Shown: positions 51,405 through 60,927 of the stretch, in pieces
Layout of the letters: each line of letters opens with the position of its first letter
Position numbering within the stretch: position 1 is the first letter of the stretch
Source of the DNA: Rhizobium sp. Q54
GTDB taxonomy: Bacteria; Pseudomonadota; Alphaproteobacteria; Rhizobiales; Xanthobacteraceae
Direction: 5' to 3'
DNA: 64,000 nt
Assembly (NCBI GenBank): GCA_945907045.1
Contig: CAMDSH010000014.1
Coordinates: 1 to 64,000 of the forward strand
The notes under the pieces: model-generated
Told to the model about the DNA's origin: nothing
What the model saw: the letters and a program-made list of their open reading frames with translations, nothing else
The model's database searches: none
Position numbers and translations under genes: made by a program

Positions 51405-52298
51405 ATGACAATCGCCGCGCCCGCCGTACCCACTCCGCGCATCCGCGAACCCAACTGGTTCCTGGATTTCTGCCGCCAGCAGCCGCTCGGCGCCGTGAGC
51501 TTCGTCATCATCTGCTGCATGATGTTCGCCGGCATATTTTCCCGCCTGGTCGCGCCTTACGATCCGCTCGACATCGACTTTGCCTCCATTCTCGGCGCGC
51601 CGTCATGGGAGCACCCGTGCGGCACCGACGCCTATGGCCGCGACATCTGCTCGCGGCTGATCTTCGGGTCACGCACGGCGCTGGTCATCGGATTTACCTC
51701 ATCGTTCATCGGCTCCACGCTTGGCGCTGTGCTCGGCGTGGCGTCGGCTTATTTCGGCGGCCGCATCGACAACTGGATCCAGCGGTTCATGGACATCCTG
51801 CTCGCCTTTCCGCTGATCGTGCTGGCGCTGGTCGTGGTGGCGGCGCTGCGTAAATTCGTGATCGGCGGCGTCGATGTGAACCTGATTTTCGCCATCGCCA
51901 TTCCGATTTTGCCGCGCGTCGCCCGCGTCGTGCGCGCCGCCGCGCTGTCGGTGCGCGTGATGCCCTATGTCGATGCCGCGCGCGCAGCCGGCTACAGCGA
52001 CACGCGCATCATCTTCCGCCACATGGCGCCGAACGTGGTCGCGCCTTATCTCATCATGCTGACCGCCTTCATCGCGCAGGCGATCCTGGCGGAGGCCTCG
52101 CTCTCGTTCCTTGGCCTCGGCGTCACCGAGCCCACCGCCGCCTGGGGCCTGATGCTCTCCGGCAACGCGGCCGACTTCTACCGCGAAGCGCCGTGGATGA
52201 TCCTGTTCCCGGGCGCCGCCATCAGTCTCGCGGTGTTCGCGTTCAACCTGTTCGGGGATTCCTTGCGCGACTATCTCGATCCGCGCTTTCGCATGTAA
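51405..52298 (+). CDS. ABC transporter permease, dipeptide type (DppC-like)
   Basis: 297 aa, six helices, with the N-terminal OppC-type segment. HPCGTDAYGRDICSRLIFG is diagnostic of DppC/OppC. EAA loop DAARAAGYSDTRIIFRHMAP. C-terminal FNLFGDSLRDYLDPRFRM. Begins 3 bp after the preceding permease. Last gene of the transporter; a CoA transferase follows 92 bp later. Confidence 0.95.
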   Translation: MTIAAPAVPTPRIREPNWFLDFCRQQPLGAVSFVIICCMMFAGIFSRLVAPYDPLDIDFASILGAPSWEHPCGTDAYGRDICSRLIFGSRTALVIGFTSSFIGSTLGAVLGVASAYFGGRIDNWIQRFMDILLAFPLIVLALVVVAALRKFVIGGVDVNLIFAIAIPILPRVARVVRAAALSVRVMPYVDAARAAGYSDTRIIFRHMAPNVVAPYLIMLTAFIAQAILAEASLSFLGLGVTEPTAAWGLMLSGNAADFYREAPWMILFPGAAISLAVFAFNLFGDSLRDYLDPRFRM

Positions 52299-52390
52299 GA
52301 CGGACAGCGCCTGCGATTGCCAGGTAGCAAGCCGCCGCCGATCTCTCTATAAAGCTGCGCGACGATTGTTCCGCCTGCCGGGAGTTCCTC

Positions 52391-53563
52391 ATGACAAAAC
52401 CGCTTTCTGGGCTGCGCGTGCTGGAGCTTGCCCGCATTCTGGCCGGTCCCTGGGCCGGGCAAATCCTCGCCGACCTCGGCGCCGACGTCATCAAGGTGGA
52501 GCGCAAAGGCACCGGCGACGACACCCGCGGCTGGGGCCCCCCTTTCGTCGAGGGCAAGGACGGCAAGCCCATCGGTTCGGCGTATTTCCATTGCGCCAAC
52601 CGCGGCAAGCGCTCGATCGAACTCGACTTCGAGAACGACGAAGGCAAGCGGCTGGTGAAGAAACTCGCGGCGCGCTCCGACGTGCTGATCGAGAATTTCA
52701 AAGTCGGCGGGCTCGCCAAGTTCGGCCTCGACTACAAGAGCCTCGCGCCGGATTGCCCGCGGCTGATTTATTGCTCCGTCACCGGCTTCGGCCAGGATGG
52801 TCCCTACGCGCCGCGCGCCGGCTACGACCTGATGGCGCAGGGCATGGGCGGCATCATGGACATCACCGGCATGGCGGACGGCGAGCCGACGCGCATCGGC
52901 TTTCCCGTGTCGGATATTTTCACCGGCGTCTATTCGGTAGTCGGCATTCTCGCCGCACTGGCACAGCGCGAGCGAACGGGTAAAGGCGGCTACGTTGATA
53001 CCGCGCTGGTCGATTCAACCGTCGGCGTTCTGTCCAATCAGGCGCTCAACTATCTCGTGTCGGGAAAAGTGCCTAAGCGCATCGGCAACGCGCACGCCAA
53101 CATTGTGCCGTATCAGGTGTTCCCGGTCGCGGACGGGCACATCATCATCGCCACCGGCAACGACAACCAGTTCGTAAAATTGTGCGGCGTTCTCGGCGCG
53201 GCGGACATCGCGGAGACGCCGGATTACAAAAACAATATCGGGCGGCTGAAACATCGCGAGGAACTGATCGCGAAATTATCCGCGCTGACGTCGAAGGTGC
53301 CGCGCGACAAACTGCTCGAGAAACTGGAATCCGTGCAGGTGCCGGCGGGGCCGATCAACAATCTCGAACAGGTATTCGCCGATCCGCAGGTCGTGCACCG
53401 CGGCATGAAACTCTCGCTCAAGAGCGAAGCGGCCAAGGGCGGAACAATTCCCGGCGTGCGCACGCCGATCGTGCTCGACGGCGCGCCGATGGCGTCCGAG
53501 CATCCCTCGCCGCTGCTCGGCCAGCACACGGCAGAAATTTTGCGCGAAATCGACGAGGGCTAA
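52391..53563 (+). CDS. CaiB/BaiF family CoA transferase (type III)
   Basis: 390 aa. Begins LSGLRVLELARILAGPWAGQILADLGADVIKVE (quoted: LRVLELARILAGPWAGQ and LADLGADVIKVE), the family hallmark. Likely catalytic aspartate D175 in FPVSDIFTG, by analogy with Frc D169. Transfers CoA between carboxylic acids; substrate unknown. Same strand as the ABC transporter, 92 bp behind it, so it may act on the imported acid. Its stop overlaps the stop of the convergent TPP enzyme gene. Confidence 0.93.
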   Translation: MTKPLSGLRVLELARILAGPWAGQILADLGADVIKVERKGTGDDTRGWGPPFVEGKDGKPIGSAYFHCANRGKRSIELDFENDEGKRLVKKLAARSDVLIENFKVGGLAKFGLDYKSLAPDCPRLIYCSVTGFGQDGPYAPRAGYDLMAQGMGGIMDITGMADGEPTRIGFPVSDIFTGVYSVVGILAALAQRERTGKGGYVDTALVDSTVGVLSNQALNYLVSGKVPKRIGNAHANIVPYQVFPVADGHIIIATGNDNQFVKLCGVLGAADIAETPDYKNNIGRLKHREELIAKLSALTSKVPRDKLLEKLESVQVPAGPINNLEQVFADPQVVHRGMKLSLKSEAAKGGTIPGVRTPIVLDGAPMASEHPSPLLGQHTAEILREIDEG

Positions 53564-55248
53564 CTAACGGCTGTCGGCGCCAGCGCTTCGATATCTGTGA
53601 GAACGTCGATGATGACGGGGCGGTCGGCGGCAAGCGCGGTCTTGATCGCCGGTCCGATGTCTTCCGGTTTCTCGACGCGGATGCCGATGGCGCCCATGTC
53701 CTCGGCAAGTTTCGCAAAGTTCATCTTGTTATAGGTCCACAACTCGCGCGCCTGTTCGGTCTGCTCGCCGCCATAGGCGCGGTCGAAGCCGCGCTTCGAC
53801 TGGTTACCGCCGCCGTTATTGTTGACGATGGTGACTGTATTGATCTTCCAGCGCACCGCCGTTTCAACTTCGGCGATGTGATACCAGAAGCCGGCGTCCC
53901 CCGTGAAGACCACAACGGGGCGCTGCGGACAGGCGCACTTCGCGCCAATCCCCGCCGAGAACGCCCAGCCGAGATGACCTGCGCTGCGCATATAGCTTTG
54001 CGTGGGCTTGAGCAGATCGAACATGCCGCCCATCCACATGCCGGCGTGGCCGGTGTCGACGACGACGATGGCGTCGTCGGGAATATTCTGGCTCATCTCG
54101 TGGCAGATGCGCGCAGGGTTGATCGGCACCGCGTCGGACTGCAGCATCGGTTTGTATTTCGCGTACCACTCTTCGCGTAAGCTTGAAATTTGCTTGATCC
54201 AGGGCGCGCGGCGCGTTGCGCTCGTCTTGTCGATCTGCCCGAGCATCTTCGAGAGCACGACCTTGGCGTCGCCGAGCACGCTCGCCTGCAGTGGATAATT
54301 GCGGCCGAGCGCTTCCGCATCGATGTCGATCTGCACCGCGGCGACGCCGATTTTCGGCACCGCCCAGAAATGCGTGGTCATGCCGCCGGTTTCGGATCCG
54401 ATGAAACAAACAAGATCGGCCTGCGCCACCGCGCGGTTGGCGCTCTCGCGCGAATAGGAACCGACGACGCCGACGGACAACGGATGCGAACCGGGGATGC
54501 AATCCTTGCCGTTGAGCGAGGTCGCGACCGGAATTTGCAGGGCTTCGGCCAGCGCCACCAGTTCGCGCGCAGCGCCCGAGGCGCGAACGCCGCCGCCGGC
54601 GACGATGGTCGGCTTCTCGGCGGATTGCAGCAGCTCTAGCGCGGCCTTCACGTGCGCCGCTTCCGGCTCGGGACGGAACGGCGGCACCTGCGCGAACTGC
54701 GTTTCGATCAGGGCCTCCATCTCGGCTTCTTCCTGATCGACCTGACCTTCGTTGCCGCGAAACTGCAGGTGCACCGGCCCCGGCGTGCCGGACACCGCGA
54801 CGCGAAACGCCTGCCGCACCATGTCGGGGAAGCGCGAAACGTCGTCGACGGTCACGTTCATTTTTGTCACCGGCTCGAACGCCGGCACGTCGTCGATCTC
54901 CTGATAAACTTTTCGGAATTTCGTTTTCGCATCGCGCCCACCGGTCATCGCGATTACGGGAGAATGCGCGAGGAACGCATCGCGCAAACCGGCGGCGAGA
55001 TTGAGCGCGCCGATCACCTGCGCCATGCAGACGCCGACCTTGCCCGACGCACGCGCATAACCATCGGCCATGTAGGCGGCGGATTTCTCGCCGTGCGTAT
55101 GAATGCGCGCGATCTTCGTGCGCCGCTCCATCTCAGCGAACGTGCGGCGCAAAACCGCCGGCACCATGAACACATGCGTAACGCCGTAGCCCGCCAGCAT
55201 GTCGGCGAGCACTTCAGCGCCGGTGCGTTTCGCATTATGACCGAGCAT
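53560..55248 (-). CDS. Thiamine-pyrophosphate-dependent enzyme, acetolactate synthase-like
   Basis: 562 aa from MLGHNAKRTGAEVLADML with GGAGATCC upstream; an in-frame ATG 81 nt earlier is less likely. Three POX-type domains: PYR (about 7-170; catalytic glutamate E54 in HGEKSAAYMADGYA), central (about 190-320, IVAGGGVRASGAARELV), PP (about 375-545; GDAGFWYHIAEVETAV .. NNNGGGNQ binds Mg-TPP). Decarboxylates or ligates a 2-oxo acid or acyl-CoA. It faces a type III CoA transferase, which recalls oxalate degradation (frc/oxc), but Oxc-specific residues are not evident. Overlaps the LtrA gene by 14 bp at its start. Confidence 0.9.
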   Translation of the reverse strand: MLGHNAKRTGAEVLADMLAGYGVTHVFMVPAVLRRTFAEMERRTKIARIHTHGEKSAAYMADGYARASGKVGVCMAQVIGALNLAAGLRDAFLAHSPVIAMTGGRDAKTKFRKVYQEIDDVPAFEPVTKMNVTVDDVSRFPDMVRQAFRVAVSGTPGPVHLQFRGNEGQVDQEEAEMEALIETQFAQVPPFRPEPEAAHVKAALELLQSAEKPTIVAGGGVRASGAARELVALAEALQIPVATSLNGKDCIPGSHPLSVGVVGSYSRESANRAVAQADLVCFIGSETGGMTTHFWAVPKIGVAAVQIDIDAEALGRNYPLQASVLGDAKVVLSKMLGQIDKTSATRRAPWIKQISSLREEWYAKYKPMLQSDAVPINPARICHEMSQNIPDDAIVVVDTGHAGMWMGGMFDLLKPTQSYMRSAGHLGWAFSAGIGAKCACPQRPVVVFTGDAGFWYHIAEVETAVRWKINTVTIVNNNGGGNQSKRGFDRAYGGEQTEQARELWTYNKMNFAKLAEDMGAIGIRVEKPEDIGPAIKTALAADRPVIIDVLTDIEALAPTAVS

Positions 55249-56458
55249 TGGATCTCCTCGATTTCCGCTTCGCCGGCCGTGGCGCTTGACCGGTACGCAA
55301 CGACCACCATTCCCAGGACGCAACGACAATCAGCACAATCGCCACGCCCGCCGCAATGCCAAGCGGAGTTGTGACAGCGGCGGCGGGGATCAGCAACACC
55401 AGCAGGCCGAGGCCGACCAAATGTGACAGCGGCAAATACGGCGCCGACAGGCGCTTGAACAACGCATTGCCGGTGAGATAAAGCGCCGGGCCGCCGAGCA
55501 GCACCGCCAATTCGCGCGCTCCGGGGTGGCCGGACGGATGATGCAGCACCATCTCGTCGCCAACCGCCGCCACGATGATCCCGGCGACGGTCAGGATATG
55601 CAAATACGTGTAGCCGCTGCGCGCGATGCGTCCCGGATCGTCGGACGCCGCAATCATCCGGCTGCCGCGCTCCGCGCCGATGTTGAAATAGACCGCCCAC
55701 ATCGCGACGCTGCCGACGAATGCGACGACAAAGGCCGCGACGTTTTCGGCGGTCCATGCAAGGTCGGCGACGGTCGCGCCCGTGATCAGGATCGACTCGC
55801 CGAGCGCGATGATGACGAAAAGGCCGCAGCGCTCGGCCATGTGCGCACCTTCAACGGTCCAGTCCGTCGTGGTGGAGCGGCCAAGCCACGGCACCCAGAA
55901 ATAGAACATCGGCGCAATCGTCTCCGCGCCGACCGCGAGCGCCCACAACAGAAGACGATCCGCGCCATCGACGAAGCATCCGCCGAGCCAGAGCGGCGCC
56001 AGGCTCACGTGCCAGATCGTGATGCGCAGGAAGTTGCGAAAATTTCCACGGTCATGATGGCGTAGCGCCCACAGCATGAACAGATTGCGCGCGGCCTGCA
56101 TCAGCACATACGCGAGCGCGACGGCCAGCGCGCGGTCCTCGAACGCCTTGGGGATCGCGGCCGACAGCACCAGCCCGCCCAGCATCAGCGCAAACAGCAG
56201 CAGACGCACCGGCGCCTTGTCGGGATCAAGCCAATTTGTGATCCAGGCGGTATCGATCCACGCCCACCACACCGCCACCATCAGCAGCAGCGTCTGCAAC
56301 GCGCCGAGCGGCGTCAGATGCGTTAGCAGGCCATGGGAAAGCTGCGTGACGGCGAACACGAACACCAGATCGAAAAACAGTTCGATGAAGGTGACGCGGC
56401 TGTGCTCGCCTCCGCGGCGGACCCGCAGGTGACTGACGCTTGCCGCAAACGCACTCAT
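55235..56458 (-). CDS. Low temperature requirement protein A (LtrA) family
   Basis: 407 aa, about 10-12 membrane helices throughout. Begins VTFIELFFDLVFVFAVTQLS, the LtrA signature, then WWAWIDTAWITNWLDPD and AERCGLFVIIALGESILITG. Role in bacteria unclear. Same strand as and overlapping the TPP enzyme gene, so probably co-transcribed. Confidence 0.9.
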   Translation of the reverse strand: MSAFAASVSHLRVRRGGEHSRVTFIELFFDLVFVFAVTQLSHGLLTHLTPLGALQTLLLMVAVWWAWIDTAWITNWLDPDKAPVRLLLFALMLGGLVLSAAIPKAFEDRALAVALAYVLMQAARNLFMLWALRHHDRGNFRNFLRITIWHVSLAPLWLGGCFVDGADRLLLWALAVGAETIAPMFYFWVPWLGRSTTTDWTVEGAHMAERCGLFVIIALGESILITGATVADLAWTAENVAAFVVAFVGSVAMWAVYFNIGAERGSRMIAASDDPGRIARSGYTYLHILTVAGIIVAAVGDEMVLHHPSGHPGARELAVLLGGPALYLTGNALFKRLSAPYLPLSHLVGLGLLVLLIPAAAVTTPLGIAAGVAIVLIVVASWEWWSLRTGQAPRPAKRKSRRSNARS

Positions 56459-56481
56459 CGGCAGGGCTTCGAATTCATCGC

Positions 56482-57459
56482 TTACTTAATGGCCAGCGGA
56501 TTTGTCGGCGAGCCGACCGCGCCGGTGATCGGGATCGCGGGCGCGACGAACATGAACTCGTAGACTTTGTCCTCGGCACAATCTTTCGCCAAATCCGCGA
56601 CGTAGAAAATTTCGCCCATGGTCATGCCCATGATCGGAATCGTGATCCAGTGCCAGGGCTGGTTGATGTTCTCGCCCTCGGCGACCTGATTGGGCCGCAC
56701 CTCGCAGCCCCAGGTGTCGCTGGCGAGCGCGGCGATTTCGTTGCGCGCAACCCAATCGATAGTCTCGAACGCGAAACCCGGCGCATCGCCGCCGGCATAG
56801 CCGTCCCAGCTTCCCGCTTTGAGGCAGCGCTCCATGTGGCCGGTGCGCACGACGACATGATCGCCGCGCTTGACCTTGACGTTCTGCGCCTTCGCCGTTT
56901 TGTCGAGATCGTCGTTGGTGATGGCGTAGCCGTCTTCCAGATCGGCCTTGCCGAGCGCGCGCGGCACGTCGAGGAAAACGCCGCGGCCGACCAGTTTATT
57001 TTTCGTCTTTTCGATTCCGCATTTGGCCGCGCCGAAGCTCGACACCTCGCGGCAGTCGTAGCCGTTCCACATGTAGTTTTCATAGAACACGTGGCCGAGG
57101 CCGTCCCACTGCGTGCCGCATTGAAGCGGCATCACCACCATGTCGTCGGCGGCGCGGATGCCGCGCTTGTCGAGCACACCGGAATAAGCGTCGGTGCCGG
57201 TGCGCAACATGACGTGCAGCGGATTGATGCGGCCGAGCACGGGATACTTCGTCTTTGCGCCCTGCGGCCCGTTGTTGTCGAAGTTGAGCGCGAGCGAAAT
57301 CACCTTGCCCTTCTTCACCAGTTGCGCGGCGGCGACGATGTCTTCCGGCTGGGTGTAATTGAGCGTGCCGATCTCGTCGTCCGGCCCCCATTTGCCCCAG
57401 TTCTTGTATTTCTCCGCGGCGTCGCGCAGGTCCTGACGGGTGAGCTTTCGGGCCGGCAT
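56482..57459 (-). CDS. Cyclase-family (kynurenine formamidase-like) hydrolase
   Basis: 325 aa. Cyclase-family fold; the metal-binding segment reads PLQCGTQWDGLGHVFY, where the standard HxGTHxDxPxH appears as a C/Q variant with D and H kept. Other marks are KRGDHVVVRTGHMERCLK and the late MTMGEIFYVADLA. Starts MPARKLTRQDLRDAAEKYKNWGKWGPDD (parts MPARKLTRQDLRDAAEKY and NWGKWGPDD). Mn/Zn hydrolase acting on an amide or lactone; substrate unknown. 23 bp upstream of LtrA on the same strand; faces a Bug gene on the other strand. Confidence 0.9.
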   Translation of the reverse strand: MPARKLTRQDLRDAAEKYKNWGKWGPDDEIGTLNYTQPEDIVAAAQLVKKGKVISLALNFDNNGPQGAKTKYPVLGRINPLHVMLRTGTDAYSGVLDKRGIRAADDMVVMPLQCGTQWDGLGHVFYENYMWNGYDCREVSSFGAAKCGIEKTKNKLVGRGVFLDVPRALGKADLEDGYAITNDDLDKTAKAQNVKVKRGDHVVVRTGHMERCLKAGSWDGYAGGDAPGFAFETIDWVARNEIAALASDTWGCEVRPNQVAEGENINQPWHWITIPIMGMTMGEIFYVADLAKDCAEDKVYEFMFVAPAIPITGAVGSPTNPLAIK

Positions 57460-57643
57460 TGGCAGTCCTCATGTCGAATAGGGAACGGGAAGCATCGGGC
57501 GGGCCGGCCAGACGGCCGGGGACCGTTTCTTAGCGCGAATTGAGCGCGGGGAGAATTGCCTTGCGCGTGTTATCGCCCCTGCCCCGGCCACGCCGGGAAT
57601 GCTATCTTGCCCGCAACAAAAACGAACGATCGGGGAGGATACG

Positions 57644-58624
57644 ATGCGCGTGCTGTCCGGCATTCTTGTCTCGCTTTTCCTGTTAGCCGGGGCGGCCACC
57701 GCCCAAACTCAATCCGCCGACGGCTATCCCTTCCGCAACGTGAAAATCATCGTTCCGTTCGCGCCCGGCGGTCCGACCGACGTGATGGCGCGTTTGATCG
57801 CGCAGAAACTGTCGGAAAGCCTCGGCAAGCAGTTCTATGTCGAGAACCATCCTGGCGCCGGCGGCAATATCGGCATGGCGCAGGTCGCGAGCGCGGCCCC
57901 CGACGGCCATACGCTGCTGCTGGTGAGCTCCAGCGTGGTGGTGAACCCTTCTCTTTACGAAAAAGTGCCGTACGACGTTTTCAAGGATCTCGCGCCGATC
58001 ACGCTCGCAGGCGCAAGCCCGAACATCCTCGTCGTGCATCCGTCCGTGCCGGCGAAAACCGTGAAAGAACTCGTCGCTTACGTTGCCGCCAATCCCGGCA
58101 AAGTGAGTTTCGCAACGCCCGGCTTCGGAACGACCGCGAGCCTCGCGGCGGAGAGCTTCAAGCGCGCGCTCAAGCTCGACATCCAGCCGGTGCCGTTTAA
58201 TGGCGCAGGTCCAGCGCTTAACGCCGTCATCGCGGGCCAGGTGCCGATCGCCGTCATGGCGTTGCCGCCGACGACGCCGCACATCAAGGCCGGCACGCTG
58301 CGCGCGCTAGCGATCACGACCGAGAAACGCATTGAGCTCGTCTCCGATGTGCCGACGATGGCTGAGGCCGGTGTGCCGGGCGATCAAGTATCGGATGTGA
58401 TGCAGGCCGTGTTCGCGCCGGGAGGCACGCCGCGTTCGATCATCGACATGCTGCAAAGGGAAATCGCCAAGGCGGTCGCGGCGCCGGACGTGAAGGCGAA
58501 GCTCGACGCGCTGGGTTTCCTCGCGATTGCCGACACGCCGGATCATTTCGCCGCGCGCATCAAGGCCGAGGTGCCGAAATGGGCGAAGGTGATCGAGGAA
58601 GCCAATATCCAGAAGGTGAAGTAA
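57644..58624 (+). CDS. Bug/TctC-family periplasmic substrate-binding protein (copy 1)
   Basis: 326 aa from MRVLSGILVSLFLLAGAATA, GGGGAGGA upstream. Signal peptide about 1-22. Family motifs VKIIVPFAPGGPTDVMARL, ENHPGAGGNIGM and VFAPGGTPRSII. Closely related to the Bug protein at 59941 (well over half identical by eye), the two flanking an M24 peptidase gene. No TctAB. Probably binds a small carboxylate. Its stop adjoins the end of the convergent M24 gene. Confidence 0.93.
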   Translation: MRVLSGILVSLFLLAGAATAQTQSADGYPFRNVKIIVPFAPGGPTDVMARLIAQKLSESLGKQFYVENHPGAGGNIGMAQVASAAPDGHTLLLVSSSVVVNPSLYEKVPYDVFKDLAPITLAGASPNILVVHPSVPAKTVKELVAYVAANPGKVSFATPGFGTTASLAAESFKRALKLDIQPVPFNGAGPALNAVIAGQVPIAVMALPPTTPHIKAGTLRALAITTEKRIELVSDVPTMAEAGVPGDQVSDVMQAVFAPGGTPRSIIDMLQREIAKAVAAPDVKAKLDALGFLAIADTPDHFAARIKAEVPKWAKVIEEANIQKVK

Positions 58625-59827
58625 CTACTTCATCAGCGCCGTTCCGCCGCGGTTCCAGCCGCGCGCGCGGTCGCCGTAAATCTCGTGGCCTTTGTCGGTA
58701 ACGACAACCGTGTCCTCGATCTTGATGAAGCCGCGCTTGGGATGTTGCAGCGTGGTTTCCACCGACACGACATTGCCCTGCTCGAGCGGGCGCGTGGCGT
58801 CGTCAGCCGGATACGGCACCGGGCCGTGACTGGTCAGGCGCGGCGCCTCGTGGCTCACCAGCCCCATGCCGTGCGCGAGAAAATGCATGTGGTTGTGGTG
58901 CTTCGATTTCTTCACCAGCGGATCGGCTGAGGCGTAAATCTCGCTGCCCATGACACCGGCGCGGATCGATTTGAACGCCGTCTGCTGAATGGTTTCGATC
59001 TCGTCCAGCAATTCCACCAGCTCCGCATCCGGTTCGCCCAAAATCGCCATGCGCGCCACGTCACCGATATAGCCGTGATAATTGCCGCCGGAATCGAGCG
59101 AGAGGATTTCGCCCATTTCCCATTTCTGGTCGGAGGGCGCGCGATTGTGGCTGGTGCCGGTGGTGGTGAGATTGTATTCGAAGATCAAGCCGCGATTGGT
59201 CTCTTCGCGCCGCAGCGCCTCAGTGAGTTCATTCTTGGTCGTGCCAGGACCGTGGTTGGCGATCACCGCCAGCATTGAATCGATCACCAAATCAGACGCG
59301 ACGCGCAGCAATTCCAGTTCATGCGCGGACTTGCGCGCGCGCTGGCGCTCCAGCACATAAAGCGCATCGACGTAATCGGCATCGGGAAACGCGGCGCGCA
59401 ATACGTTGGCCGCATCCATCGGCATGAAACCGAATTCAACCGCGATGCGTTTCGTTTTTAGTCCAGCGCGCTTGATGTAGTCGGCGGCCTTCTGCAACGC
59501 ATCGACCGTGCCCGCCGTCGAAGTCTGCTGCTCCGGCGTCCAGAAGGCTTTGAGTTCGCGCTGATAGCTTTCCAGCCGGTGGCCGATATAGCTGGCCTTT
59601 ACCGGCGCGCCCTTGGGATAAATGAACACCGGCAAATAACGCGTGATGCCCGTGGCATCCATGTAATCGAAGAAAATCGCGCGATGCCCGCCGAGCAGAT
59701 ATTGCACGTTGTGCTTGGAAGTCGCGATCACCACGTCGATGCCGGCTTCGTCCATCAGCCGGTCCAGCCGCGCGTGATCGAACGGAATGGACGGCACGAG
59801 ATCCGAGCGTTTCGTCGTGGTGAGCAT
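58625..59827 (-). CDS. M24 family metallopeptidase (Xaa-Pro peptidase-like)
   Basis: 400 aa. N-terminal creatinase-like domain (about 10-150, IPFDHARLDRLMDEAGIDVV), then the pita-bread domain. Metal ligands visible by motif: LSLDSGGNYHGYIGDVARM (two Asp, about 243-256), LAHGMGLVSHEAP (His), VETTLQHP (Glu) and GFIKIEDTVVV (Glu). Creatinase/prolidase family; substrate may be a proline peptide or a different amide. Divergent from Bug copy 2. Confidence 0.92.
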   Translation of the reverse strand: MLTTTKRSDLVPSIPFDHARLDRLMDEAGIDVVIATSKHNVQYLLGGHRAIFFDYMDATGITRYLPVFIYPKGAPVKASYIGHRLESYQRELKAFWTPEQQTSTAGTVDALQKAADYIKRAGLKTKRIAVEFGFMPMDAANVLRAAFPDADYVDALYVLERQRARKSAHELELLRVASDLVIDSMLAVIANHGPGTTKNELTEALRREETNRGLIFEYNLTTTGTSHNRAPSDQKWEMGEILSLDSGGNYHGYIGDVARMAILGEPDAELVELLDEIETIQQTAFKSIRAGVMGSEIYASADPLVKKSKHHNHMHFLAHGMGLVSHEAPRLTSHGPVPYPADDATRPLEQGNVVSVETTLQHPKRGFIKIEDTVVVTDKGHEIYGDRARGWNRGGTALMK

Positions 59828-59940
59828 GGCAAGGCTCCTTGGTTCGCTCAGAGTATACCGCAGCCATTATTGCGTGGCTAAGCCCCCAGCGTGTACCCTG
59901 CCCGTCGCTACAACGACAATAAAATCACGGGGAGGAACGC

Positions 59941-60927
59941 ATGACGCTGCTGCTCCGCATTTTTGCCTGCTGCACCGCACTCATATTTACGTCCGCAACC
60001 GCCACCCTCGCGCAGAGCGGCCCCGGCGGCTATCCGAACAAAAACGTCAAGGTGATCGTGCCGTTCGCGCCCGCAGGCCCGACCGATGTGATGGCGCGCC
60101 TGATCGCGCAGAAACTGTCGGAGAATTTGAAGCAACAATTCTACATCGAGAACCACGCCGGTGCCGGCGGCAACATCGGCATGATCCAGGCGATGAACTC
60201 GCCGGCCGACGGCTACACACTGCTGTTCGTCAGCTCGAGCTTCGTGGTCAATCCGAGCCTTTACGCGAAGAAACCCTACGATCCCTTCAAGGACTTCGCG
60301 CCTGTAACGCTCGCCGCGAAATCGCCCGACATTCTGGTCGTGCATCCGAGCATTCCCGCCAAGACCGTGCAGGAGTTCGTCGCGCTGATTAAAGCCAATC
60401 CCGGTAAATACAGCTACGCCGTTCCTGGCATCGGCACGACGCCGCATCTCGCCGGCGAATTGTTCAAACTCCAGCTTAAACTCGACATGACGACGGTGCC
60501 ATTCCCGGGCGCCGGTCCCGCCATCCAGTCGACGCTCGGCGGGCATACGCCGATTGCGTTCACCGCGCTGCCACCCACCGCGCCGAACGTGCAGGACGGC
60601 AAGCTGATTGGTCTCGCTATTACCGGCGACAAGCGCTCGACCGCCTTGCCCAACGTTCCGACGATGAAGGAATCCGGCATCGAGTGGAAAGAGTCGGCAA
60701 CGATTCAGGGCATCTTGCTCCCCGCCGGAACGCCGAAGGAGATCGTGGAATTCCTCAACCGCGAGATCGCCAAGGTGATGGCGCTGCCGGACGTGCAGCA
60801 GAAATGCGCCGCGCTTGGCTTCGTCGTCGTCGCCAATACACCCGCGGAGTTCAGCACCTACATCAAGGCGGAGGTCGAGCGCTGGGGCAAAGTGATCCAG
60901 GACGCGAAAATTCCGCAGATCCCGTAA
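59941..60927 (+). CDS. Bug/TctC-family periplasmic substrate-binding protein (copy 2)
   Basis: 328 aa; signal peptide about 1-22. VKVIVPFAPAGPTDVMARL, ENHAGAGGNIGM, LLPAGTPKEIVEFL. Paralogue of the protein at 57644. GGGGAGGA precedes the ATG. The enolase-superfamily gene begins immediately after the stop, suggesting the bound acid is processed by that enzyme. No membrane TctA/TctB present. Confidence 0.93.
   Translation: MTLLLRIFACCTALIFTSATATLAQSGPGGYPNKNVKVIVPFAPAGPTDVMARLIAQKLSENLKQQFYIENHAGAGGNIGMIQAMNSPADGYTLLFVSSSFVVNPSLYAKKPYDPFKDFAPVTLAAKSPDILVVHPSIPAKTVQEFVALIKANPGKYSYAVPGIGTTPHLAGELFKLQLKLDMTTVPFPGAGPAIQSTLGGHTPIAFTALPPTAPNVQDGKLIGLAITGDKRSTALPNVPTMKESGIEWKESATIQGILLPAGTPKEIVEFLNREIAKVMALPDVQQKCAALGFVVVANTPAEFSTYIKAEVERWGKVIQDAKIPQIP

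Noticed and set aside
53560-55248. Oxalyl-CoA decarboxylase (oxc)
   Set aside because: Neighbouring CoA transferase is suggestive, but the sequence lacks features I could tie to Oxc; kept as a general TPP enzyme.
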